49,860 bases of DNA from a virus. The stretch lies in IMG/VR virus record IMGVR_UViG_3300023184_000187, positions 1-49,860 of that record; one strand, written 5' to 3'. Each line of letters starts with the position of its first letter. Positions within the stretch are counted from its first letter, which is position 1. Below, one piece after another: positions 21,401-28,277 of this stretch. The position numbers were made by a program, and so were the translations under genes. A model generated the notes under the pieces. The model was not told where the DNA came from and searched no databases. It worked only from the letters and a program-made list of their open reading frames with translations.

Positions 21401-22043
21401 TTCTCGTATAACATTTGCTAATACAGGAATATACAACTTACAGTTTAGTGTTCAACTTCAGAATGCTGATACACAAGAGCACGATGTAACAATATGGCTT
21501 AGAAAAAATGGAGTAGATGTAGTTGGATCAGCAGGATTTGTTGGGGCATCATCAAAACATGGAGGAGTTAATGGACACTCATTACCTTCTTGGAATTATT
21601 TATTAGATGTTATTGCAGGAGAATATTATGAATTGGTATGGAGTGCAACAAGCACTCAAGTAACTATGCAATTCTATCCAGCAGGTAGCCCACCACCATC
21701 TACTGCATCTGCAATATTTACTGTTACACAACAGTCAGGTATAATGGCAGGTACAGGAATGACTTCTTTAACCACCACAGGATCAAGTGGTACTGCTACT
21801 TATAACTCAGTTACAGGTGCGTTAAATATACCTCAGTATATGAGTGCATCTACAAGAAGAAACGCAAACAATAGTTCAAACAATAATATCAATTATAACG
21901 GAGTAGCTTTAGGAACTGGAGTTAGTGAAAGTTCAGCAGTATGGACTATTACAAGATTAACAATAGCTGCAAGTGGCTCAATCACTACTGCAACTGCTAC
22001 AAATGTAGCGTGGACGAATAGACAATCAGCAACATATATATAA
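18483..22043 (+). CDS. Large modular tail/appendage fibre, 1186 aa
   Basis: The N-terminal anchor MTKISQY...NDKWIGSD...TKNFT (residues 1-40) is shared with the protein at 23874. The middle carries repeats of LQQVTD(I/V)G units (about residues 338, 430, 530) and WEFPDASGTLALTSDI (near 655). Three copies of LTT(T/I)GSxGxxT...LN(I/V)P follow (near 725, 755 and 1093). Residues about 936-1086 (TGYPIKF..LDLSNGVTV..F..TGIYNLQFSVQLQN) look like a C1q/TNF-type jelly-roll head. It probably binds the host surface. Overlap with the spanin-like gene is four bases. Confidence 0.85.
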   Translation: MTKISQYSTDVNITGNDKWIGSDAQNYLITKNFTPNNLANYFNGNNVIDIGTSIRYMYQTLDPGEAREQGTISFETEIGPQVNFSDITTFLIAKNTLKGNTVSQYLDFLVDGKVILSKASNINVFGYYKITSLEPWIPNTNFFVVTVDFLAGNGFIYEDLDYLVSLVDKVQDIPPPVWGSITGDIEDQTDLINYIASQIITPTLSEVLGAGNTTDGNLISISDGDYIVLDNGSKLKKGTTDSGNGGLGGIALKCSVDYELKWDAGRLFVMQQDGFTIRETLYNFNITPSGFDDSTKGYEIGSRWVLDDGSVYLCTDNIANAAIWELQLTDAQNLQQVTDIGSITTNTITVGSLSGLFSQILSSAIGAENYTTGTYAYLDSSGYLGLNNGAVESYLKNTNVTNAGVILEFPNKPTGSYTIATTVDVPTTPTLQQVTDVGNTSTNDIIIQGANDFIGQISPQVVTSYNTVTGAYAEMFVGTSAQLSLSGGTSTGILSVNNIISSNVQLEFPNKTTGTYTIATTADITTPTLQQVLDNNHDLTNGNNFQGTGAGVFNTGNQVIGFGTSTLSSNSGVSVNAFGVQALQANTANHVNGFGQEVGASNTYKNVNLFGYRAYADANNQTVFSKWISGSTTYLGRLSFNNITDARKWEFPDASGTLALTSDIPSITPAALTKTNDTNVTLTLGGSPSTALLQGVSLTLGWTGTLADSRIASATNWNTAYNNRITSLTTTGSGAATLISNVLNIPTPPSATFTSLTTIGSSGSSTLLSGVLNVPTYTLSGLGGQPLSTNLTSLSGLTYASASFVKMTAAGTFALDTNTYLTSAVTSVGATGPITSSGGNTPTISTSMSTNKLIGRSTAGTGVMEEITVGTGLSLSGGTLTASGASPLTTKGDLYTFNSTNARLPVGLDTQILIADSTTSTGLKWGTNTAATPTGYYAQYQDVLTQTVAVINTGYPIKFRTLDLSNGVTVVSDSRITFANTGIYNLQFSVQLQNADTQEHDVTIWLRKNGVDVVGSAGFVGASSKHGGVNGHSLPSWNYLLDVIAGEYYELVWSATSTQVTMQFYPAGSPPPSTASAIFTVTQQSGIMAGTGMTSLTTTGSSGTATYNSVTGALNIPQYMSASTRRNANNSSNNNINYNGVALGTGVSESSAVWTITRLTIAASGSITTATATNVAWTNRQSATYI

Positions 22044-22054
22044 AAAATAAAATT

Positions 22055-22345
22055 ATGCCAATTACAAGTACAAACCCAATAGAAGTAAACGGAAATATAT
22101 ATCCATATTTTATGGTAAATTTAGCAATATCTCCTTTAGTTAAGCCAACAGATATAGGAGCAAGTGTTGCTATGCGTTTAACACCTTATAGATTATTAGA
22201 AGATGGAAGCTCAATTAGTTTACCTGACAATTCTATTCCTATTACTTATATGGATGTTTTTGAAAGTGGCGATACAGATGCTATCAATTCTGCAATATCT
22301 ATTATGAGTGCTTTGCAGACTTTTATTAACGACAAAAATCTTTAA
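22055..22345 (+). CDS. Small fibre-associated protein, 96 aa
   Basis: This small protein (MPITSTNPIEVNGNIYPYFM...VAMRLTPYRLLEDGSSISLPD) fits, by its size and place, a chaperone or connector for the adjacent fibre and spike. There is no recognised family. It is separated from the next gene by two bases. Confidence 0.6.
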   Translation: MPITSTNPIEVNGNIYPYFMVNLAISPLVKPTDIGASVAMRLTPYRLLEDGSSISLPDNSIPITYMDVFESGDTDAINSAISIMSALQTFINDKNL

Positions 22346-22347
22346 TT

Positions 22348-23604
22348 ATGGCTTTTAGATATGCAGTAGCAAGTGGTAACTGGAGTAATACAGCAACTTG
22401 GGATGGTGGTACATTACCAACAAGTTCTGACGATGTATTTTCAAATAACTTTACAGTAACTATAAATGGAACTTTTACAGTCTTATCAATTAGAAATACA
22501 TTAAACGCAGCATTACCTACTATTGTTGCTGGTGGTCAGTTTATATTTGCAAATGGTGGTAATTTAACTTGTACTGCTGCACAAGCTATTTATGTTGGCT
22601 CAACTACTCCAACTTTGGAAATGACTTTAGTAAGTGGTAATACTGGTACTTTTAATGGTAATGTTTTGATATTGACAAATACTGCAAGTTATATAGCTAT
22701 TAGACATTCAAGTAGTGGTACTTTAAATTTAAACGGGAATTATAATCTTGATAACACTGCTGCAAGAACTTTAATTGCAGTAACTTCAACTGGAACGCTT
22801 AATATTGTTGGCGATGTTTCATCAACTATGACTGGTTCAAGTAATTCTGCTAATACTTTATTAATGTCTACGGCTGGAACTATAAATATAACAGGAAATA
22901 TTACTGCATCAACTAATACTCAATTAGCATCTCCCCCTATTAGTATGAGTGCTGGAACTATAAATATAACTGGAAATACAACTGCTAATATAACACCAGC
23001 TATTTATTTGTCTGGAGCAGTTAATTATACGCAAGTAGGTAATGTAAATGCTTCAACAACACAAGCAGCAATTTATAATATTACAGCTGCTGCAACAATT
23101 TCAATCACAGGAACAATTACAGCATCAACAGGAGCACCAGCTATTTATTCTGCTTTTGCTTTGACAAGTGGGTATTCATCAAGTACTTATGTAAAAGTAA
23201 GTGGTAACGTAGTTAATACTTCTAATAATATGGCTATTGTAGCACCAAGAGTAACAATAGACACAAACACTTCAACTTGGTTATTCCAAATAAGTACAGG
23301 TGGGAATAGAACTTTATATGCTGCTGGAGTAGCTTTAGGAAATCCTGCAACAAACAACGTAAGATTTGGAACTACTTATGGTGCATCAAGTGAATTAACA
23401 GGAACTTTGAGAGTACCAACTGCTGCAAATGTATTAAGTGGAGTTTTAGTAGACAACACAACTGGAACATTATTAATGACACCAGCAGACTTTTGGAATT
23501 ATTTAATAGCAAGTGGATTTACTGCTAATAGTATTGGAGATAGATTACAAAATGCAGCAACAGTAGCAACAACTGGAGGTCAAATAGCTTCTTATAATAT
23601 CTAA
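22348..23604 (+). CDS. Beta-helix tail spike-like protein, 418 aa
   Basis: The opening FRYAVASGNWSNTATWDGG is the tryptophan-containing start of a domain common in Bacteroidota surface and fibre proteins. From about residue 60 on, short Gly/Asn/Thr-rich turns repeat, including GTINITGNITAS and GTINITGNTTAN, as expected for a right-handed beta-helix. The C-terminus NSIGDRLQNAATVATTGGQIAS may be a trimerisation end. It probably recognises or cleaves cell-surface polysaccharide. No catalytic pair could be identified. Confidence 0.72.
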   Translation: MAFRYAVASGNWSNTATWDGGTLPTSSDDVFSNNFTVTINGTFTVLSIRNTLNAALPTIVAGGQFIFANGGNLTCTAAQAIYVGSTTPTLEMTLVSGNTGTFNGNVLILTNTASYIAIRHSSSGTLNLNGNYNLDNTAARTLIAVTSTGTLNIVGDVSSTMTGSSNSANTLLMSTAGTINITGNITASTNTQLASPPISMSAGTINITGNTTANITPAIYLSGAVNYTQVGNVNASTTQAAIYNITAAATISITGTITASTGAPAIYSAFALTSGYSSSTYVKVSGNVVNTSNNMAIVAPRVTIDTNTSTWLFQISTGGNRTLYAAGVALGNPATNNVRFGTTYGASSELTGTLRVPTAANVLSGVLVDNTTGTLLMTPADFWNYLIASGFTANSIGDRLQNAATVATTGGQIASYNI

Positions 23605-23614
23605 AATAATTTTA

Positions 23615-23622
23615 TATCTTTG
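23615..23622 (+). promoter_or_regulatory. TATCTTTG -7 box
   Basis: TATCTTTG-TA matches TANNTTTG and lies 16 bases before the ATG at 23639. It would start the unit running through the small terminase to the portal gene. Confidence 0.72.
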
Positions 23623-23638
23623 TAAAAAATTTAATAAA

Positions 23639-23887
23639 ATGAAAGCAATAGAAAAACAAGAGTTAGAAACATTAAGAGAATTAAACAAAAGCTTCGTAGA
23701 TCTTAGAGCAAAGTTGGCAGATTTAGAAATTGCAAATCGCAATATACAATCTCAGAAGAACTTAGTATTTAATGATTTAGATAAGTTATCATCTGAATTT
23801 AAATCAATAGAGGCTGACTTGTTAGAGAAGTACGGAAACGTAAAGATAAACTTAGAAACAGGAGAAATAACAGATGACAAAGATTAG
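23639..23887 (+). CDS. Coiled-coil protein, 82 aa
   Basis: Almost the whole protein is a heptad-rich helix (ETLRELNKSFVDLRAKLADL), ending in a short strand-like NVKINLETGEI and an acidic tail. Such short coiled-coil proteins near fibre genes may help assemble trimers. It overlaps the next gene by 14 bases. Confidence 0.68.
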   Translation: MKAIEKQELETLRELNKSFVDLRAKLADLEIANRNIQSQKNLVFNDLDKLSSEFKSIEADLLEKYGNVKINLETGEITDDKD

Positions 23888-24317
23888 TCAATACCCTACA
23901 CTTTCAAATCCTACACAGGATGATATATTAATTGGTACAGATGTAAATAGCTCTGACGAGACTAAGAACTTTAGTATCGGTAGTATTGTTAATTTAGTAG
24001 AAAATGGAGGTAGACCTTATAAAGTTTATACTGCATTATTAACACAATCAGGCACAAGTGCTCCTACAGCTACTGTATTAGAGAATACATTACAAGGAAT
24101 ACCTATTTGGACAAGATTTTCAACTGATACTTTTGACTGTACATTAGACGGAGCTTTTTTAGAAGAAAAAACATTTTGTATAATTACTGCAGGTACTGAT
24201 GATTATAGCGCTTTAATAAGTTTAGGCAGGTTTAATTCAGATACTGTTCGTGCTGTTTATACAGAAGGGGTAGGTTCTACTGTTGTTGTTCAGGTAGAGA
24301 TCAGGGTTTACAATTAA
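23874..24317 (+). CDS. Short appendage protein sharing the large fibre's N-terminal anchor, 147 aa
   Basis: Residues 1-40 (MTKISQYPTLSNPTQDDILI, then TKNFSIGSIVN) align with the beginning of the 1186-aa fibre. The remainder is a beta-rich domain (FCIITAGTDDYSALISLG and VVVQVEIRVYN). It could be an alternative or short fibre that docks at the same site on the particle. No receptor-binding motif is recognised. Confidence 0.72.
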   Translation: MTKISQYPTLSNPTQDDILIGTDVNSSDETKNFSIGSIVNLVENGGRPYKVYTALLTQSGTSAPTATVLENTLQGIPIWTRFSTDTFDCTLDGAFLEEKTFCIITAGTDDYSALISLGRFNSDTVRAVYTEGVGSTVVVQVEIRVYN

Positions 24318-24337
24318 ATAATTTAAAATCAAATCAA

Positions 24338-24565
24338 ATGGATATAATAAGAAAGATATCAGTTGGCGCTGACTATAAGAATGGCGCTATGCACTACATA
24401 GTAGGTCAGGATGTTCTTAATGGTAGCCATAGGATAAATCATATCGGAATAAATGAAAACACTGGAGATTTTGAGATCTGGATCGAGAAGGATGACGAGA
24501 TTAAGAAGTGGAAGAAGTTTAACGCTAATATGCCTATATCTACAGAGAATAATATTGACTTCTAA
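24338..24565 (+). CDS. Hypothetical protein of the packaging module, 75 aa
   Basis: A small protein (MDIIRKISVGADYKNGAMHY...GDFEIWIEKDDEIKKWKKFN) that shares one base with the next gene (TAATG). The leader AAATCAAATCAAATGGA is identical to that of the scaffold-like gene at 33172, suggesting matched translation rates. Similar small proteins precede terminase in related phages, but the function is unknown. Confidence 0.65.
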   Translation: MDIIRKISVGADYKNGAMHYIVGQDVLNGSHRINHIGINENTGDFEIWIEKDDEIKKWKKFNANMPISTENNIDF

Positions 24566-25131
24566 TGAAATCGCCATTTTACTTTGTCGTTAGACCTACA
24601 AACGGTAGGAGGTACGACAATATAAAGAAGATAGGCGATATCAACTTTATAACCAGTGTATCTCAGGAGGACCACACAGCAACTAATAGGTTTGCTGAGG
24701 TTGTGTCAGTTCCAAATAATTATGTTGGCGACATCTGTGTCGGTGACATACTTCTAGTTCACCATAACACGTTTAAGATTTACTACGATATGAAAGGTCA
24801 GGAGAGGAGCGGAACTAGCTTCTTGAAGGATGACCTTTTCTTTGTTGATGAGGACCAGTACTTTATGTACAACCACAATGGAGAGTGGAAGACACACTCC
24901 AAGTACTGCTTCATAAAGCCAGTGAAGACTCGTGAGTCATACATAAGCAAGGGTGGAGTATTTGAACCACTTATCGGAATTGTTAAATACTCTAATGACG
25001 AACTTAGAGATTTAGGCATTGTAGAAGGAGATGAAGTTTCATTCGAGCCAGATAGCGAGTATGAGTTTACCATTGATGATGAGAAGCTATATAGAATGTT
25101 CACTAAAAATATTACAATCAAATGGAACTAA
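24565..25131 (+). CDS. GroES-fold-like protein in packaging module, 188 aa
   Basis: The first 130 residues carry a pattern like a chaperonin-10 barrel: FYFVVRPTNGRRYDN, then a possible loop (SVSQEDHTATNR), AEVVSVPNNYVGDICVGDILLVHHNTF and FFVDEDQYFMY. The C-terminal part (residues 135-188, GIVKYSNDELRDLGIVEGDEVSF) reads like a second small beta barrel. It differs strongly from the clear GroES at 13411. It may be a structural or assembly factor. The fold call is by eye only. Confidence 0.5.
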   Translation: MKSPFYFVVRPTNGRRYDNIKKIGDINFITSVSQEDHTATNRFAEVVSVPNNYVGDICVGDILLVHHNTFKIYYDMKGQERSGTSFLKDDLFFVDEDQYFMYNHNGEWKTHSKYCFIKPVKTRESYISKGGVFEPLIGIVKYSNDELRDLGIVEGDEVSFEPDSEYEFTIDDEKLYRMFTKNITIKWN

Positions 25132-25394
25132 CGGATATAAAGAAGAGAATCATAGAGGCTGGATACAAGGCTGTTGATGAACTAATAAAGGTTGCAGAGG
25201 ATAAGATTCTTACTGGTGGAGATGATGATATTTCATCTGACAAGTTGAAGAACGCTGCTGCTACAAAAAGGCTTGCAATAGAAGATGCCTTCGCTATACT
25301 TAATCGAATTGAATTAGAAAAGGAATTAATCAATGGAGAGTCAAAAACAAAAGAGCCAACAATCAAAGGATTCGCAGAGGGAAGGTCTAAGTAA
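25122..25394 (+). CDS. Probable small terminase subunit, 90 aa
   Basis: A helical protein (ELTDIKKRIIEAGYKAVDEL, NAAATKRLAIEDAFAILNRIE) directly before the large terminase, which it overlaps by 62 bases. Size, helical make-up and place fit a DNA-recognising small terminase. The sequence itself does not show a clear HTH, so the call rests mainly on context. Confidence 0.55.
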   Translation: MELTDIKKRIIEAGYKAVDELIKVAEDKILTGGDDDISSDKLKNAAATKRLAIEDAFAILNRIELEKELINGESKTKEPTIKGFAEGRSK

Positions 25395-27609
25395 TGTAGT
25401 CCACAACTTAATCCCTACTGCTATTGTTACTGGCGGAAATAACAAGAAGTCTTGGGAGTATGGATACAATGAGAAGTACGACATAGTTATAATATCTAAG
25501 GACGGTACTATTGGTGAGATATACAACATAAACGGATTGAATATTGCACTACCACTCGTCCCAAATATTGTGTATAAAAGGGACGAAAAGAAGGAGAAAC
25601 AATACTGGGAGGCTGCTGACTATCCAAAAGAACTACACAATATAAAGTCTATATTCCAATGGCACACGATGCAAAAGGACTTCAAGGCTAAGTGGGTTGA
25701 CTACATAGAGAATGAGTTTGTAAGACGTGAGGAGGGTATGTTCTTTATGAATAATGGAGTACCAACTTATATAACTGGGAGTCACTATATGTACCTTCAG
25801 TGGACAAAAATTGACGTAGGTCATCCTGACTTCCGTGAGGCTAATAGAATATTCTTTATATTCTGGGAGGCTTGCAAGGCTGATGATAGATGCTTTGGTA
25901 TGACTTACCTTAAGATTAGACGTTCTGGGTTCTCATTTATGGCATCTTCAGAGTCTGTAAATGTAGCAACACTTGCAAAGAATGCAAGGATTGGGATATG
26001 TTCAAAGACTGGAGGTGATGCTAAGGCGATGTTTACTGATAAGGTTGTACCGATATCAAGCAACTATCCGTTCTTTTTCAAGCCTATTATGGACGGTATG
26101 GATAAGCCGAAGACAGAGTTAGCCTATCGTGTACCAGCATCTAAGATTACTAAGAAGAATATGTACGAGAGCGATAATTCAAACCTTGAAGGTTTGGATA
26201 CATCTATCGACTGGAGTAACACGTCTGATAACTCGTATGACGGTGAGAAGTTGAAGCTTCTAATTGAGGACGAGTCTGGTAAGTTAGAAAAACCAAACAA
26301 TATACTAAATGGTTGGAGGGTTCGTAAGACCTGTTTGCGTTTGGGTAGCAAGATTATCGGAAAGTGCTTGATGGGATCTACAGTTAACGCATTAGAAAAG
26401 GGTGGTGGAAACTTTAAGAAATTATACGAGGACTCTAAGATTAATACTAGAAACGCAAATGGGCAAACAAAGACTGGATTATACGCTCTATTTATTCCTA
26501 TGGAGTGGAATTTTGAGGGTTATATTGATAGGTATGGTATGCCTGTTTTTAGACAACCTAATTTGCCAGTAGAGGGTGTGGACGGAAGACCTATAAAGAT
26601 AGGCGCTATTGACTTCTGGGAGAATGAAGTAGACTCACTTAAGAATGATCCTGACGCACTGAATGAGTTCTATCGTCAGTTTCCAAGGACAGAGAGTCAC
26701 GCGTTTAGAGATGAGAGTAAGGCATCTATATTTAACCTTACTAAAATATATCAGCAGATAGATTACAACGACTCACTTATAAAGGACAGGGTTCTTACAA
26801 GGGGTTCGTTCCACTGGAAGGATGGTAAAGAAGACAGCACGGTTGTCTGGACTCCAGACATAAGGGGTAGGTTCTTAGTGTCTTGGATACCTTCTAATCA
26901 ACTGATGAATAATGTCATAACAAGGAATGGAGTCAAGCACCCTGGCAACGAACACATTGGAGCATTCGGATGCGATCCATACGACATATCTGGAACAGTT
27001 GGTGGTGGCGGATCTAAGGGTGCACTTCACGGACTGACTAAGTTTAATATGGATAATGCACCAAGTAATGAGTTCTTTCTTGAGTATATAGCAAGACCAC
27101 AGACGGCAGAGATATTCTTTGAAGACGTTCTTATGGCGTGTGTGTTTTATGGTATGCCAGTTCTTATAGAGAATAACAAGCAGAGACTACTTTATCACTT
27201 CAAGACAAGAGGATACAGAGCGTTTTCTTTAAACAGACCTGACAAACCCTCTCACAAGCTCTCTAAGACAGAAAAAGAGCTTGGAGGTATACCTAACTCA
27301 TCTGAAGATGTTAAGCACGCTCACGCGTCTGGAATTGAGTCGTATATAGAAAAGTATGTAGGACTTGACTTAGAAGGTACGTATAGAGATCCAGATGAGA
27401 TGGGATCTATGTACTTTACAAAGACTTTAGAGGACTGGGCTAAGTTTGATATAAATGACAGAACCAAGTTTGACGCTGCAATTAGCTCAGGATTAGCGAT
27501 TATGGCTAATCAAAGAAGTACATTCCAGGCAGTTAAAAAAGATTCAAAAATAAGTATTAAATTTGCAAGATATAATAACAACGGAAGATATAGCGAAATA
27601 ATAAAGTAA
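25333..27609 (+). CDS. Large terminase (packaging ATPase-nuclease), crAss-like, 758 aa
   Basis: This is the motor that cuts and pumps DNA into the head. Motifs include YITGSHYMYLQWTKIDVG (about residue 148), a diverged Walker A-like KIRRSGFSFMAS (about 195-206), Walker B-like LLIEDESGK (about 309-317), and nuclease acidic motifs GAFGCDPYDISG (about 541-552) and MPVLIENNK (about 609-617), with a late VKHAHASGIESYI. The opening WEYGYNEKYDIVIISKDGTI and these motifs fit the crAss-like terminase type. It is intact, with its stop directly followed by the ATG of a GIY-YIG gene. Confidence 0.9.
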   Translation: MESQKQKSQQSKDSQREGLSNVVHNLIPTAIVTGGNNKKSWEYGYNEKYDIVIISKDGTIGEIYNINGLNIALPLVPNIVYKRDEKKEKQYWEAADYPKELHNIKSIFQWHTMQKDFKAKWVDYIENEFVRREEGMFFMNNGVPTYITGSHYMYLQWTKIDVGHPDFREANRIFFIFWEACKADDRCFGMTYLKIRRSGFSFMASSESVNVATLAKNARIGICSKTGGDAKAMFTDKVVPISSNYPFFFKPIMDGMDKPKTELAYRVPASKITKKNMYESDNSNLEGLDTSIDWSNTSDNSYDGEKLKLLIEDESGKLEKPNNILNGWRVRKTCLRLGSKIIGKCLMGSTVNALEKGGGNFKKLYEDSKINTRNANGQTKTGLYALFIPMEWNFEGYIDRYGMPVFRQPNLPVEGVDGRPIKIGAIDFWENEVDSLKNDPDALNEFYRQFPRTESHAFRDESKASIFNLTKIYQQIDYNDSLIKDRVLTRGSFHWKDGKEDSTVVWTPDIRGRFLVSWIPSNQLMNNVITRNGVKHPGNEHIGAFGCDPYDISGTVGGGGSKGALHGLTKFNMDNAPSNEFFLEYIARPQTAEIFFEDVLMACVFYGMPVLIENNKQRLLYHFKTRGYRAFSLNRPDKPSHKLSKTEKELGGIPNSSEDVKHAHASGIESYIEKYVGLDLEGTYRDPDEMGSMYFTKTLEDWAKFDINDRTKFDAAISSGLAIMANQRSTFQAVKKDSKISIKFARYNNNGRYSEIIK

Positions 27610-28272
27610 ATGCCATACGTTTATAGACATATAAGGTTAGACAATGATACTGTTTTTTATATTGGAATAGGAAGTGATAACAGATATAATAGGGCTAACG
27701 AAATAAAAAGCAGAAGTTCTCACTGGAAAAATATAGTTAAAAAAACTGATTACGAAGTTGAAATACTTTTCGAACACGATGATTATGACTTTATAAAAGA
27801 AAAAGAAGTTGAGTTTATAAGTTTATACGGAAGAGCTGATTTAGGATTAGGAACTCTGTGTAACAAAACAAATGGTGGAGATGGATGTTTAGGTTTAGTT
27901 CATACTGACGAAGCAAAACTTAAGATGAGCATTCCTAATAAAGGAAAGATAATATCTGAAGAACAAAAGAAAAAAGTTTCAGAATTTCATAAAGGAAAAG
28001 TTTTGACTGAAGAGCATAAATTAAAAATCAGCTTAGCTCATAAAGGTAAAAAACAAAAGCCGCATACAGAGGAACATAAGCAAAAGATAAGAGATAAAAT
28101 GCTCAGAGGTCAAGATAATCCATCTACAAATTTAAAAAATGAAGATGTATTATTATTAAGAGATTTATACTCTACTGAAAAATATAACATTGCTCAATTA
28201 GCTAAAATGTTTAATATATCTAGAGGTTCTGTTTATAACATAACAAAAAGAATAACCTGGAACCATATATAA
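27610..28272 (+). CDS. GIY-YIG homing endonuclease with NUMOD3 repeats, 220 aa
   Basis: The nuclease domain has YVYRH (residues 3-7) and FYIGIG (16-21) as the GIY/YIG pair, Arg at 25/28 and a likely catalytic Glu near 66-68 (KEKEVEF). Next come repeated NUMOD3-type DNA-binding units, each with an EEHKxKIS...HKGK pattern (residues ~100-170), and a C-terminal HTH (AQLAKMFNISRGSVYNITKR). It sits between terminase and portal, directly after the terminase TAA, so it is free-standing rather than in an intron. Confidence 0.88.
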   Translation: MPYVYRHIRLDNDTVFYIGIGSDNRYNRANEIKSRSSHWKNIVKKTDYEVEILFEHDDYDFIKEKEVEFISLYGRADLGLGTLCNKTNGGDGCLGLVHTDEAKLKMSIPNKGKIISEEQKKKVSEFHKGKVLTEEHKLKISLAHKGKKQKPHTEEHKQKIRDKMLRGQDNPSTNLKNEDVLLLRDLYSTEKYNIAQLAKMFNISRGSVYNITKRITWNHI

Positions 28273-28277
28273 AATAA

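Noticed and set aside
27598-28277. Group I intron around the GIY-YIG gene between terminase and portal
   Set aside because: Both flanking genes are complete, with stop and start directly at the edges, and no intron core is visible.
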